From the NCBI RefSeq assembly GCF_014196765.1, contig NZ_JACIEE010000011.1, forward strand, positions 106,972 through 170,971: a DNA stretch of 64,000 bases, written 5' to 3'. The notes under the pieces were generated by a model. That model was not told the origin of the DNA. It did no database searches and saw only the letters and a program-made list of their open reading frames with translations. The position numbers and the translations under genes are program-made. Below, piece by piece: positions 1-8,481 of the stretch. The number at the start of each line of letters is the position of its first letter. Within the stretch, counting starts at the first letter, position 1. Origin of the DNA: Mycoplana azooxidifex (GTDB lineage: Bacteria; Pseudomonadota; Alphaproteobacteria; Rhizobiales; Rhizobiaceae).

Positions 1-2
1 AC

Positions 3-1439
3 AGGATCGTCAACGACGTGATCGGCGGCCTGCCGGTGATCGGCCAGTACATGCCGAAGCTGCCGCCAGCCGGCCGCACCGTGCCGCAGTGGGACATCGA
101 GCGCGAGATCTTCGCCGCCGTTCGCGACATCCCCGACGTCCGCATCATCAAGCTGAACGACCGCTACGAGCGCGACCTTTCCTTCAACCTGCTCTCCAAC
201 AACGAGGCGGATCTGGACAGGACCGTGGCCGTACTCGAGGCAAGGCTGCGCGCCGATCCCGTGCTGGCGAACGTCAGCCCGGACGGTTCGCTCCCGCGCC
301 CCGAGCTGCAGATCCGGCCGCGTGACGACCAGATGGCGCGCCTGGGCATTACCACCGCCCAGATCTCCGAGGTCATCCGCGTCGCCACGATCGGCGATAT
401 CGACGCCCAGCTCAGCAAGATGTCCCTCGACGACCGCCTGATCCCGATCCGGGTCCAGCTCGACCGCGATTTCCGCGGCGATCTCGGCGCGATCCGCAAC
501 CTGAAGATCAGGACCGCCAAGGGCGAGTTCGTGCCGCTGTCCTCGGTCACCGACATCGACTATTCAGAGGGCCCGAGCTCGATCAAGCGCTATGACCGCA
601 ACCGCGTGGTCGCGATCGGCTCGGACCTGAAGCCGGGCGTGGCGCTTGATACCGCGACGGCGCGCTTCAAGGAGATCGCCCAGAGCATCGACATGCCCGA
701 TACCGTCCAGTTCCTGGAGAGCGGCGACGCCGAGGTGCAGGCCGAGATGCTGCAGGGCTTCGGCAATGCCATGCTGCTCGGGCTGCTCTTGGTGCTGACG
801 GTGCTGATCCTGCTCTTCAAGGACGTGATCCAGCCCTTCACCATCCTGTTCTCGCTGCCGCTCGCGATCGGCGGCGTGGCCGCCGGCCTGATCCTGACGC
901 AGAACTCACTCTCGATGCCGGTGCTGATCGGCATCCTGATGCTGATGGGCATCGTGACGAAGAACGCGATCCTGCTCGTCGACTTCGCCATCGAGATGAT
1001 GCACCGGGGCATGGAGCGCACGCAGGCGATGGTGGAAGCCGGCCGCAAGCGGGCGCGCCCCATCGTCATGACCTCGATCGCCATGTCCGCGGGCATGTTG
1101 CCGTCCGCGCTCGGCGTCGGCGAAGGCGGCACGTTCCGCGCGCCGATGGCGATCGCCGTGATCGGCGGCATCATCGTCTCCACCGTGCTGTCGCTCGTCG
1201 TCGTGCCCTCCTTCTTCCTGATCATGGACGACCTGTCGCGCCTGCTGGCCCATGGCCGCATGGTCGGCAAGAAAGACGAAGAGACGCCACCGCTGGACAA
1301 CGAGGCGCTCACCGAGGCCGCAAACGAGGCCGCCCGCAACGTGGAGGACCTGGACGACCGGGTCTCCGCCCTGGAGAAGCACGAGCGCGGAAAGAAGCCG
1401 CTCAGCGTCGTGCACCACTCCGCGCTCGCGGCCGAGTAA
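3..1439 (+). CDS. RND efflux pump permease, C-terminal part (5' truncated by window edge)
   Basis: Inner-membrane proton-driven RND (AcrB/HAE1-type) transporter subunit that exports drugs or other toxic compounds with a periplasmic adaptor and an outer-membrane channel. The reading frame is open to the window edge, so the GTG at 18 is an internal codon and the true start lies outside. About 478 residues are visible: the second periplasmic porter/docking region (to about residue 245), then the last block of transmembrane helices. The helix-10/11 signature GIVTKNAILLVDFA and the following RPIVMTS segment are typical of the family. The tail after the last helix is charged and reads like a short coiled coil (NVEDLDDRVSALEKHERGKK). 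The operon partners would lie upstream; the NodT-type channel at 37784 is far away and need not be its partner. The substrate cannot be told from this part. Confidence 0.93.
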   Translation, partial: RIVNDVIGGLPVIGQYMPKLPPAGRTVPQWDIEREIFAAVRDIPDVRIIKLNDRYERDLSFNLLSNNEADLDRTVAVLEARLRADPVLANVSPDGSLPRPELQIRPRDDQMARLGITTAQISEVIRVATIGDIDAQLSKMSLDDRLIPIRVQLDRDFRGDLGAIRNLKIRTAKGEFVPLSSVTDIDYSEGPSSIKRYDRNRVVAIGSDLKPGVALDTATARFKEIAQSIDMPDTVQFLESGDAEVQAEMLQGFGNAMLLGLLLVLTVLILLFKDVIQPFTILFSLPLAIGGVAAGLILTQNSLSMPVLIGILMLMGIVTKNAILLVDFAIEMMHRGMERTQAMVEAGRKRARPIVMTSIAMSAGMLPSALGVGEGGTFRAPMAIAVIGGIIVSTVLSLVVVPSFFLIMDDLSRLLAHGRMVGKKDEETPPLDNEALTEAANEAARNVEDLDDRVSALEKHERGKKPLSVVHHSALAAE

Positions 1440-1463
1440 CCGTCAGAAAAAGTGAAGTATGAG

Positions 1464-1490
1464 GCCGGGGCAACGCCCCGGCTTCTTCGT
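1464..1490 (+). terminator. Intrinsic terminator after the RND gene
   Basis: Perfect 8-bp stem GCCGGGGC / GCCCCGGC with a 3-nt AAC loop, followed by the T-rich run CTTCTTCGTTT. It sits 25 nt after the stop codon of the efflux gene. Confidence 0.8.
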
Positions 1491-1634
1491 TTCATGACGG
1501 AACAGGCGTTTAACCGCGATTTGACCGAAATCAACGTGCGCCGCTTGTTTTCGCTCTAGTCTTTCGTCACATGCCGGGCCTGCAGTCCCTGTCTTCCGGG
1601 GAGGCACATTCGTCCGGACCGATGTCGGGAAGGA

Positions 1635-2333
1635 ATGGGCGCGAGAGCCATGAACAGGATGATGAGACCCAACGCCTGGGAGCGTGAAACGCTGATGTCC
1701 CTGCCGCTGTTGTCCAGGCTCGGGCTGGAGAGCCTGTCGGCCATGCTGGATCTCGCGACCGTGCGGACCGTCGGTCCGCGGCAGACCCTGTTTCGCGAGG
1801 GCGAACCGGCCGATACGCTCTACTGCGTGCTCGGCGGCTACGTGCGGACCTTCCACCTGTCGCCGCAGGGCCGCGAGGTCGATCTTCTCATCCACGAGCC
1901 CGGCGACCTCGTCGGCGCCAGCGTCTGCCTGCACGGGCAGAACTACTGCGCCAGCGCCCAGGCCACCGACGCCGTCAAGATCGCCCTCTTCCCGCTGCAG
2001 CGCGTGCGCGAACTCGCAGCCGTGAAGCCGGACCTCGCATTGGCGCTGGCCGACGTGCTGGCGGGGCAATTCGCCGGCAGCCTGTCGACGATCGCCGACG
2101 ACCGCCTGCATACCGCGCCGCAGCGGGTTGCGCAGTATCTGAAAAAGCAATGCCCGAGCGGAGCGCGCAACGTCAGCTTCCGCCTGCCCTACCAGAAGAA
2201 CCTGCTTGCCGGGCAGTTGGGACTGGCGCCCGAGGCGCTGTCGCGCGCCTTCTCGCAGCTGCGCCGCCACGGCGTCAGCGTGCGCGGCCGGCTCGTGCAG
2301 GTCAACGATCCGGAGGAACTTCAGTCGGTCTAG
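1635..2333 (+). CDS. Crp/Fnr family transcriptional regulator
   Basis: Cytoplasmic DNA-binding regulator of the Crp/Fnr superfamily, 232 aa, the usual size. The N-terminal half (about 30-145) is a cyclic-nucleotide-binding-like beta roll, visible in the run FREGEPADTLYCVLGGYVRTF-like spacing of glycines; the C-terminal part (about 165-230) is a winged helix-turn-helix around LAGQLGLAPEALSRAFSQL. There is no N-terminal cysteine cluster, so it is not an oxygen-sensing Fnr with a 4Fe-4S cluster; a haem/NO-sensing DNR type or a ligand-free type are both possible. The start is uncertain: ATG codons at 1635, 1650 and 1659 are all in frame, and none has a well-spaced ribosome site. It stands alone, facing the GGDEF-like gene convergently, so its targets cannot be inferred. 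Confidence 0.88.
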   Translation: MGARAMNRMMRPNAWERETLMSLPLLSRLGLESLSAMLDLATVRTVGPRQTLFREGEPADTLYCVLGGYVRTFHLSPQGREVDLLIHEPGDLVGASVCLHGQNYCASAQATDAVKIALFPLQRVRELAAVKPDLALALADVLAGQFAGSLSTIADDRLHTAPQRVAQYLKKQCPSGARNVSFRLPYQKNLLAGQLGLAPEALSRAFSQLRRHGVSVRGRLVQVNDPEELQSV

Positions 2334-2416
2334 GGTCAGCAGGGCCAGGCATCTGCCCGACGGCCACAGCAAGGCAGGTGTCCGCCCTGCTTTGCCTCAT
2401 GTGCGATGCGAAATCG

Positions 2417-3214
2417 TCAGCACATCGGCTTTGCGTGCTTGTCGAAAGCATAGACGGCGCGCGTGCTGGCCGTGTCGCGGGCGTTCGCGAGCGCCCGGCG
2501 CGCCGCATCCATCGTCACCGCGGTCGGCACGTTCGGCACAATCCGGGCGACCCCTGCCGAGAGCGCCACCGCTACCGCCCCCGCACGCGTCGCCACCGGC
2601 CGCGTGGCGACCGACCGGCGCACGTCCTCCACGAGCAGGATGCAATCTTCCGGGCTCTGGCTTTCCAGCATCACCACGAACTCGCCGTCCGCCGACCGCC
2701 CGACCTGGTGGGGCGCGTGGAAGGTGCGCGAGAGTTCTTCCGCCACCAGCCGCAGGATGCGGTTGGCCGTATCCGTGCCGTGGCGGCTGGCAAGGAAGGT
2801 GAAATGCGCCACGCCGAACAGGATCACGAATCCGGGCACGACGGTCGCGTCCAGCGTTTCTGCGATCGCCTCCGGCTTCATGACGCCGGAGAGCGGATCC
2901 ATCAGGGCGGCACGATCGACCCTGGCACGCAGGTGCTGGAGCGCACTGAAGCCCAGGCTGCCGAGGGCGGCCAGCAAAGCCGCCACGCTCGCGGCCATCA
3001 GCAGCGACGACGCCGCTCCCTGCGCGGCGGGTCCGGGTTCCGGCAGCGGCAGCAGCCGTATCGGCGCATGCAGCGCAGCCAGCATCAGATGCAGGCCGGT
3101 CGCCAGCGCCGCCGTGATCAGGAAGCCATACGGCAGGATCGTCGCGAGCTCGGCCTTTGCCGCTGCGTGATGTCCGCTCCGCAAGCCTCCCGATGAAGAA
3201 CCGTCCCGAAACAT
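2417..3214 (-). CDS. Membrane protein with degenerate GGDEF domain
   Basis: A 265-aa protein with two hydrophobic segments near the N terminus (around residues 28-50 and 70-95) and a C-terminal domain whose spacing fits GGDEF diguanylate cyclases: DPLSGVMK corresponds to the DxLTGLxNR opening, and GRSADGEFVVML occupies the catalytic loop. Two glycines of GGDEF are replaced (S-A-D-G-E-F), so cyclic-di-GMP synthesis is doubtful; a GTP/c-di-GMP-binding or purely structural role is more likely. I chose the ATG at 3214 because GGAG lies 6 nt before it; longer in-frame starts lack this. It is transcribed alone, convergent with the Crp/Fnr gene. Family assignment is from motif spacing and is moderately sure. 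Confidence 0.68.
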   Translation of the reverse strand: MFRDGSSSGGLRSGHHAAAKAELATILPYGFLITAALATGLHLMLAALHAPIRLLPLPEPGPAAQGAASSLLMAASVAALLAALGSLGFSALQHLRARVDRAALMDPLSGVMKPEAIAETLDATVVPGFVILFGVAHFTFLASRHGTDTANRILRLVAEELSRTFHAPHQVGRSADGEFVVMLESQSPEDCILLVEDVRRSVATRPVATRAGAVAVALSAGVARIVPNVPTAVTMDAARRALANARDTASTRAVYAFDKHAKPMC

Positions 3215-3348
3215 TACATTCTCCGCATTCGCATGCGGTGAACATAATCGGGTGAATTTCACATCCGGCTAATCGGATCATTAAAAATCGATGCAATTCA
3301 AGCGGCTATGCCGGACGGGCCTGGATGGCTGGACGCGCTGCCTTCCGA

Positions 3349-3735
3349 TCAATAGGCGCGTGGCGGCACGAACAGGCAGATCGTGCGGCCGCCTTCCCCG
3401 CCTGCGACCGAACACCAGTGGAACTCGCCGTCGGGCGACGGGCGGACGCGCGTGTCCCGGTATGGCACGACCTCTCCGGTGACATTGATGACGAAACCCT
3501 CGGGCCGCTCGCTGATCGCCTTGGTGGCAACCGGTCGGCAATCGTTCATGGAACAGCAGGCATAGGGGTAGCTCCAGCCGCTCGGCGCGTCGTGGCCGCT
3601 TGCCGGCGGCGCAAATCCGGACCAGAGCGCGACCTGCAAGGCAACGCCGGCGATCGGAAGCGAACGGCGCCGGACTGCGCGGGCGCTGCGGGCGTGAAGA
3701 TGCGGTTTACCGTCATGCAATGATGGATGGGGCAT
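3349..3735 (-). CDS. Small exported cysteine-containing hypothetical protein
   Basis: About 128 aa. A basic start followed by a hydrophobic stretch (LPIAGVALQVALWSGFA) and an Ala-X-Gly-His junction looks like a signal peptide, so the mature part of roughly 80 residues would be periplasmic. It begins near HDAPSGWSYPYACC and carries cysteines at CCSMNDC, WCS and ICLF, an even-spaced pattern that suggests disulfides. Proteins with this SGWSYPxxCC opening are common, uncharacterised secreted proteins in alphaproteobacteria (recollection, not a search). Start is uncertain since no clear ribosome site precedes the ATG at 3735. No function is proposed. Confidence 0.6.
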   Translation of the reverse strand: MPHPSLHDGKPHLHARSARAVRRRSLPIAGVALQVALWSGFAPPASGHDAPSGWSYPYACCSMNDCRPVATKAISERPEGFVINVTGEVVPYRDTRVRPSPDGEFHWCSVAGGEGGRTICLFVPPRAY

Positions 3736-4082
3736 ATATGTCTCCAGTTCGGGATCAGCTGTCGCCTTACCCGCCTCGGAGCGTTCTTCCCTGTTCGGCG
3801 CGCGCCCGGCCCTGGACGCGGAGCGATGCCGGCATGAACGGCCGGTATCGGTTCAAGTGCCGCCGTGTCCAGCCCCCACCAACCCGCGGACATACCGGCC
3901 TGCCTTGTGACGGAGATCGTGTCGCGATTCCTGCGGCGGCGCAAGATTGGGCGCGCCCTCCCGAAGGCAGAGCCCGCCACATCCGGAAGGGGTGCTGCAT
4001 TTCTGCAATGGTTACGCCCGGAACAAGTCAAAACGGACCATCCGTCGATTGAAGCCCGGGCGCCGCGCGCGGTGCGCGTGCC
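3736..4082. other. Intergenic region, nothing recognised
   Basis: About 350 bp between a small exported protein gene and the dehydrogenase gene. Overlapping reading frames here lack protein-like composition and ribosome sites. No repeat, terminator or RNA gene was recognised. Confidence 0.5.
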
Positions 4083-5054
4083 TCAAGCCACCCGATCCGG
4101 CGGGTCGCGCCCCTCGAAGAAGGCGGTGATGTTGTCCACCACCTTCATCCCCATGGCGGTGCGTGTTTCTGCCGTCGCACTTCCGAGATGCGGCAGCAGC
4201 ACCACGTTCTCCATCTGCCGCAGCGCCTCCGGCACTTGCGGCTCGGCCGCGTAGACATCGAGGCCAGCGCCCGCGATGCGGCCGTCTGCGAGTGCTCTGA
4301 CGAGTGCTGCCTCGTCCACGACATCGCCGCGGGCGGTATTGATGAGGAAGGCAGACGGCTTCATCGCCTGTAGCCGCCGGGCGTCGATGAGCCCCACGTT
4401 TTCGCCTCCACCCGGGCAATGCAGCGAGACGAAGTCGGATGCGGCCAGCACCTCCTCCACCGTATAGAGCTGCCGCGCGCCATGGCGCGCCGCTTCCGCG
4501 GGATCGACCCGAGAGCGGTTGTGGAAGACGACGTCCATGTCGAAGCCGAAGTGGCAGCGCCTGGCCATTGCCTTGCCGATCCGCCCGAAGCCGATGATGC
4601 CGAGCGTCTTTCCGGTCACCTTCGTGCCGATCATGTGGGTCGGCCGCCAGCCCGTCCATCCACCGGCCCGCAGCTCCCGTTCGCCCTCGCCGGCCCGGCG
4701 GGCGACCTGCAGCAGCAGCGTCATCGCCAGGTCGGCCGTACAGTCCGTCAGGACGCCCGGCGTGTTCGTGACCGCGATGCCCCGGGCCGAGGCTGCGGCG
4801 ATATCGATATGGTTGTAGCCGACGCCGTAGTTGCCGATGATCCGGACCGAAAGCGCATCCTGCTCGAACAACGCTGCCGGCAACCGGTCGGAGACGGTCG
4901 GCAGCACGGCGTCGTAGCGCGCCAGCGCGTCTGCCAGCGCCGCCTGGTCCATCGGCCGGTCGCTGACGTTGAACTCTGCATCGAACCGCTCGGCCAGGAC
5001 GGACTCTACCACCTGGGGCCACCGCCGCGTGACCAGGATGCGTGCCTTTTTCAT
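4083..5054 (-). CDS. D-2-hydroxyacid dehydrogenase (glyoxylate/hydroxypyruvate reductase type)
   Basis: Cytoplasmic NAD(P)H-dependent 2-hydroxyacid dehydrogenase, 323 aa, the usual length. The nucleotide-binding motif GIIGFGRIG is near residue 150, and the catalytic residues are in place: Arg in INTARGDVV, the downstream Glu near AAEPQVPEAL, and His in LLPHLGSAT. The NYGVGYNHID segment matches the GhrB/GyaR branch acting on glyoxylate, hydroxypyruvate or 2-ketogluconate; the exact substrate cannot be read. The ATG at 5054 was chosen over a longer frame because GGAGAGA precedes it by about 4 nt. It is the last minus-strand gene of this stretch but is separated from the liv binding protein by a terminator, so it is probably independently transcribed. 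Confidence 0.9.
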   Translation of the reverse strand: MKKARILVTRRWPQVVESVLAERFDAEFNVSDRPMDQAALADALARYDAVLPTVSDRLPAALFEQDALSVRIIGNYGVGYNHIDIAAASARGIAVTNTPGVLTDCTADLAMTLLLQVARRAGEGERELRAGGWTGWRPTHMIGTKVTGKTLGIIGFGRIGKAMARRCHFGFDMDVVFHNRSRVDPAEAARHGARQLYTVEEVLAASDFVSLHCPGGGENVGLIDARRLQAMKPSAFLINTARGDVVDEAALVRALADGRIAGAGLDVYAAEPQVPEALRQMENVVLLPHLGSATAETRTAMGMKVVDNITAFFEGRDPPDRVA

Positions 5055-5090
5055 TCGTCTCTCCGTTCCATGTGCTGCCCAGCAGACACG

Positions 5091-5115
5091 AAAAGAGCCC
5101 GGACGCAAGCGCCGG
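5091..5115 (-). terminator. Intrinsic terminator after the liv binding-protein gene
   Basis: On the minus strand a CCGGCGC / GCGTCCGG hairpin (7 bp with one bulge, very short loop) is followed by a CTCTTTTC tract. It lies 57 nt downstream of the binding-protein stop codon and just before the dehydrogenase ribosome site. Confidence 0.6.
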
Positions 5116-5171
5116 ACCCAGTTTTCAGCCGGTTCGGGGCGGTCTTGGCGCCGCCCTTTCCGCCGGAACGA

Positions 5172-6290
5172 TTATTCGTTCTCGAAGTAGCTGTACTTGC
5201 CGTCCTCACCCTTCTTCCAGGTGTACATGACGTAGTCCGGACGGGTGATGTCGCCCTTTTCGTCGAAGCCGAGTTCGCCGATGGCGGTCTTGAACGGACC
5301 CTTCGCCTTGATGGCTTCTGCAACGGCCTGCGGATCGGTGCCGCCGGCAGCCTTGGCGCCTTCAGCGATGACCTGAACGGCCGCATAGGCGTAGAGCGTG
5401 TAGGCTTCCGGTTCGAAACCGGCAGCGCGGAACTTCTCGACGAGTTCCTTTGCAGCCTCGTTCTTGCGCGGGTCCGGAGCGAACGTCATCAGCGTGCCGT
5501 CGACGGCGTCGCCGGCGATCGAGGCCAGTTCGTTCGAGACGATACCATCGCCCGACATCAGCGTAGCCTGAAGGCCCTGGTCTTTCATCTGGCGCATGAT
5601 GAGGCCGGCTTCGGTGTGCAGGCCGCCGTAGTAGACGACCGAGACGCCGGCTTCCTTCATCTTGGCGATGAGAGCCGAGAAGTCCTTGTCGCCGGTGTTG
5701 ATGCCTTCGTAGAGGGCTTCGGTGACGCCGGCTTCGTTCATGGCTTTCTTGGTTTCGTCGGCAAGGCCCTGACCGTACGGGGTCTTGTCATGGATGACGG
5801 CAACCTTGGCATCCTTGAAGTTGGCGGCGATGAAGGCGCCGGCTACCGTGCCCTGCTGGTCGTCGCGGCCGCAGGTGCGGAACGTGTTCCAGAGCCCGCG
5901 CTCGGTGTAGGTCGGGTTCGTCGAGGCCGGGGAGATCTGCAGGATGCCGTTTTCGGCGTAGATTTCCGAGGTCGGGATCGAGACGCCCGAGTTGAAGTGA
6001 CCGACAACGAACTTCACGCCGTCAGCGACGAACTTGTTGGCAACCGAAACACCCTGCTTCGGATCGGAAACGTCGTCGCCGAGCACGATCTTGACCTGCT
6101 CGCCGTTGATGCCACCGGCTGCATTGAGATCGGCAGCGGCCTGTTCGGCACCCTTCTGCAACTGCGCGCCAAAGGCAGCGTTCGGACCGGTCACCGGACC
6201 GCCGACGCCGATCAGGATGTCGGCCCATGCATTGCCGCTGAACGCGACCATTGCAGCCAGCGCAACAGCAGACAAGAGAGACTTCTTCAT
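5172..6290 (-). CDS. livJ: Branched-chain amino acid ABC transporter, periplasmic binding protein
   Basis: Periplasmic solute-binding protein of the Leu/Ile/Val (HAAT) transporter family, 372 aa. Residues 1-23 form a classic signal peptide ending AWA; the mature protein opens with [18 protein letters not shown], the LivJ/LivK Peripla_BP_6 signature, and contains the conserved [14 protein letters not shown] and YAYAAVQV segments. The start at 6290 is fixed by GGGAG 8 nt upstream and by the signal peptide; the longer frame upstream is not coding. It follows the livHMGF genes and DUF6867 on the same strand, with about 120 nt of spacing, and ends in an intrinsic terminator. LivJ or LivK is a naming choice; a related amino acid or amide ligand cannot be excluded. 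Confidence 0.95.
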   Translation of the reverse strand: MKKSLLSAVALAAMVAFSGNAWADILIGVGGPVTGPNAAFGAQLQKGAEQAAADLNAAGGINGEQVKIVLGDDVSDPKQGVSVANKFVADGVKFVVGHFNSGVSIPTSEIYAENGILQISPASTNPTYTERGLWNTFRTCGRDDQQGTVAGAFIAANFKDAKVAVIHDKTPYGQGLADETKKAMNEAGVTEALYEGINTGDKDFSALIAKMKEAGVSVVYYGGLHTEAGLIMRQMKDQGLQATLMSGDGIVSNELASIAGDAVDGTLMTFAPDPRKNEAAKELVEKFRAAGFEPEAYTLYAYAAVQVIAEGAKAAGGTDPQAVAEAIKAKGPFKTAIGELGFDEKGDITRPDYVMYTWKKGEDGKYSYFENE

Positions 6291-6409
6291 TTCGTTACTC
6301 CCAAATTTTAAGGCAGGTCTGTTTTTTAACCGGTCGCAATACCCACCACCATTGCGCCGATGTCTTTGTTCCAAGACCGGCGCCAGCACGCCGGGCCTGG
6401 GGTTCCCTC

Positions 6410-6754
6410 TTATTTGGCTTTCCAGGAGAAGGGCGAAGCCTTCTCGTAGAGCCAATAGTAGATGTTGGTCATCTGCTTCGTGCGGTAGAAGCGATAACCG
6501 GCCGTAGCAAACAACAAAAGAACCACGGTGTCCACGAAATAGTACTGCAAAGTCAGCATGCTACCGTGGAACAACGCATGGTGGATGAAGCGGATCGCAA
6601 CCCCCAGCAAAAGCACGTACAAGACGAGCGTCCGATAGGTCTGCCAGTTCTCCGCAACGCTCTTGCCCGTCCTCCAGGCGGTCCAGCCGCCCATGATGAC
6701 GGTGACGAAAAGGAACTGCAGAAACGACGGCTCCTCGTAGAGAATTCCCTGCAT
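6410..6754 (-). CDS. DUF6867 family small membrane protein
   Basis: A 114-aa inner-membrane protein with about three hydrophobic helices (residues 11-28, 42-62 and 68-87) and a conserved aromatic tail ([13 protein letters not shown]). This family is of unknown function and, from memory, is found between livF and the liv binding-protein gene in many Rhizobiales, exactly as here. That stable position suggests a role in assembling or tuning the branched-chain amino acid transporter, but this is inference. The ATG at 6754 is preceded by GAGGGAG. It is co-directional with livF, with 105 nt between them. Confidence 0.8.
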   Translation of the reverse strand: MQGILYEEPSFLQFLFVTVIMGGWTAWRTGKSVAENWQTYRTLVLYVLLLGVAIRFIHHALFHGSMLTLQYYFVDTVVLLLFATAGYRFYRTKQMTNIYYWLYEKASPFSWKAK

Positions 6755-6859
6755 GTCACATACTCCCTCTACAGCGCCGCGCGTCGTTCAATCCGCGCAA
6801 AGGTCGCTGTAACGCTTTGGTTCTGCGGATGGTCCCAAGGGTCCATGCGCGGGCCGCCC

Positions 6860-7585
6860 TCAATGCCGTCCACCTTCGAGATAGGCGGCGCGCACTTCCG
6901 GATTGGCCAATAGTTCCTTGCCCGAGCCGCTCATCGTCACCCGGCCGTTGACCATGACGTAGCCGCGGTCGGAGAGCTTGAGGGCGGCAAAGGCGTTCTG
7001 CTCGACGAGGAACACGGTCAGCCCCTGCTCCTTGTTCAGCACCTTGATGGCGTCGAAGATCTGCTTGACGATCAGCGGTGCGAGGCCGAGCGACGGCTCG
7101 TCGAGAAGCAGAAGCTTCGGCCGCGCCATCAGCGCGCGCCCGATCGACAGCATCTGCTGTTCGCCGCCCGAAAGCGTGCCGCCGCGCTGCGCCTGGCGTT
7201 CCTTCAGGCGCGGGAACAGCGTGTAGATCTTCTCCACGTCCTCGTCGAAGTGTTTCAGCTTGTCGAGGCTGGCCCCCATCTGGAGGTTCTCGTAGACCGT
7301 CATCCGCGGAAAGATGCGGCGGCCTTCCGGCGACTGCGCCACGCGCAGCCGCGCGATCTCGTGCGTCGGCAGCCGGGTGATGTCCTGGCCGTCGAAGGTG
7401 ATGGTACCGGTGCGGGCCTGCGGGCTGCCGCAGATGGTCATCATCAGGGTCGACTTGCCGGCGCCGTTGGCACCGATGAGGCTGACGATCTCGCCGCGCT
7501 TAACCTCGACGTCGACGCCTGCCAGCGCGCGGATGTTGCCGTAGTAGGTCTCCACGGCGTGGACCTTGAGAAGGGTCTCGCTCAT
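6860..7585 (-). CDS. livF: Branched-chain amino acid ABC transporter ATP-binding protein LivF
   Basis: Cytoplasmic ATPase of the transporter, 241 aa. Walker A is GANGAGKST (near residue 36), the ABC signature is LSGGEQ, and Walker B is KLLLLDEPSLGLAP; the EGRRIFPRMTVYENL segment is characteristic of LivF rather than LivG. The ATG at 7585 overlaps the livG stop codon (ATGA), a translational-coupling arrangement, which fixes the start. It works as a heterodimer with LivG, powering LivH/LivM. Confidence 0.97.
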   Translation of the reverse strand: MSETLLKVHAVETYYGNIRALAGVDVEVKRGEIVSLIGANGAGKSTLMMTICGSPQARTGTITFDGQDITRLPTHEIARLRVAQSPEGRRIFPRMTVYENLQMGASLDKLKHFDEDVEKIYTLFPRLKERQAQRGGTLSGGEQQMLSIGRALMARPKLLLLDEPSLGLAPLIVKQIFDAIKVLNKEQGLTVFLVEQNAFAALKLSDRGYVMVNGRVTMSGSGKELLANPEVRAAYLEGGRH

Positions 7586-8481
7586 CAGTGCTTGCCCCCC
7601 TGCTCGCCATCGCTCTCCTGGATCTCCTGGATCTCCTCGATCACCTCTTCGACCTCTTCGTCCTCGACGCCCAGATAGGCCGCGATGACCCTCGGATCGT
7701 TCTTCACCTCGTCCGGCGTCCCGTCGGAAATCTTCTGGCCGTATTCCAGCACGATGACGTGGTCTGAGATTTCCATGACCACCGACATGTCGTGCTCGAT
7801 GAGCAGGATCGACGTGCCGGTCTCGTTGCGGATCGAGCGCAGGAGCTCGTTGAGCGCCAGCGACTCGCGCGGGTTGAGGCCGGCCGCCGGTTCGTCCAGG
7901 CAAAGGAACTCCGGGCCTGTGCACATGGCGCGCGCGATTTCCAGACGGCGTTGCGCGCCATAGGGAAGGTCGCCGGCGGGATCGTCGGCACGCTCGAGCA
8001 GGTTCGCCTTTTCCAGCCAGTGCTTGGCGATCTCGATCGACTGCTCTTTCGCGCGACGGTAACCGGCGAAGCCGAGGAGGCCGAGGATCGTGTAGCCGGA
8101 TGCCCGCATCAGCATGTTGTGCTGCGCGACCAGCAGGTTTTCCAGCACCGTCAGGCCCGAGAACATGCGGATGTTCTGGAAGGTGCGGGCAACCTTTGCA
8201 TCGCGGGTGATCTCGAAATCCGGCATGCGCTCGAGCAGGAACTTCTTGCCCGACTGCTGGGTCATCGAGATCATGCCCATGGTCGGCTTGTAGAAGCCGG
8301 TGACGCAGTTGAAGACGGTCGTCTTGCCGGCGCCGTTCGGGCCGATCAGGGCCGTGATGTCGCCGCGCCGTGCCTCGAAGGACAGGTCGTTGATCGCCAT
8401 CAGGCCGCCGAAGCGCATCGACAGATGCTCTACTTTGAGGATTGGATCTTGGTTCATCGCGTTCGTCTCGAGGGCGGACAT
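7585..8481 (-). CDS. livG: Branched-chain amino acid ABC transporter ATP-binding protein LivG
   Basis: Second ATPase subunit, 298 aa from the ATG at 8481. Walker A is GPNGAGKTT, the ABC signature reads LPYGAQRRLEIARA, and Walker B is FLCLDEPAAGLNP; the long insert between them (TRDAKVARTFQNIRMFSGLTV) is typical of LivG. The C-terminal tail after about residue 270 is a run of Glu/Asp/Ile (EDEEVEEVIEEIQEIQE), longer and more acidic than in E. coli. The start overlaps the livM stop (TGATG), implying coupled translation; a later ATG at 8457 is possible. Confidence 0.96.
   Translation of the reverse strand: MSALETNAMNQDPILKVEHLSMRFGGLMAINDLSFEARRGDITALIGPNGAGKTTVFNCVTGFYKPTMGMISMTQQSGKKFLLERMPDFEITRDAKVARTFQNIRMFSGLTVLENLLVAQHNMLMRASGYTILGLLGFAGYRRAKEQSIEIAKHWLEKANLLERADDPAGDLPYGAQRRLEIARAMCTGPEFLCLDEPAAGLNPRESLALNELLRSIRNETGTSILLIEHDMSVVMEISDHVIVLEYGQKISDGTPDEVKNDPRVIAAYLGVEDEEVEEVIEEIQEIQESDGEQGGKH

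Noticed and set aside
6291..6455. 55-codon N-terminal extension of the liv binding protein
   Set aside because: It would bury the signal peptide; the ribosome site fixes the start at 6290.
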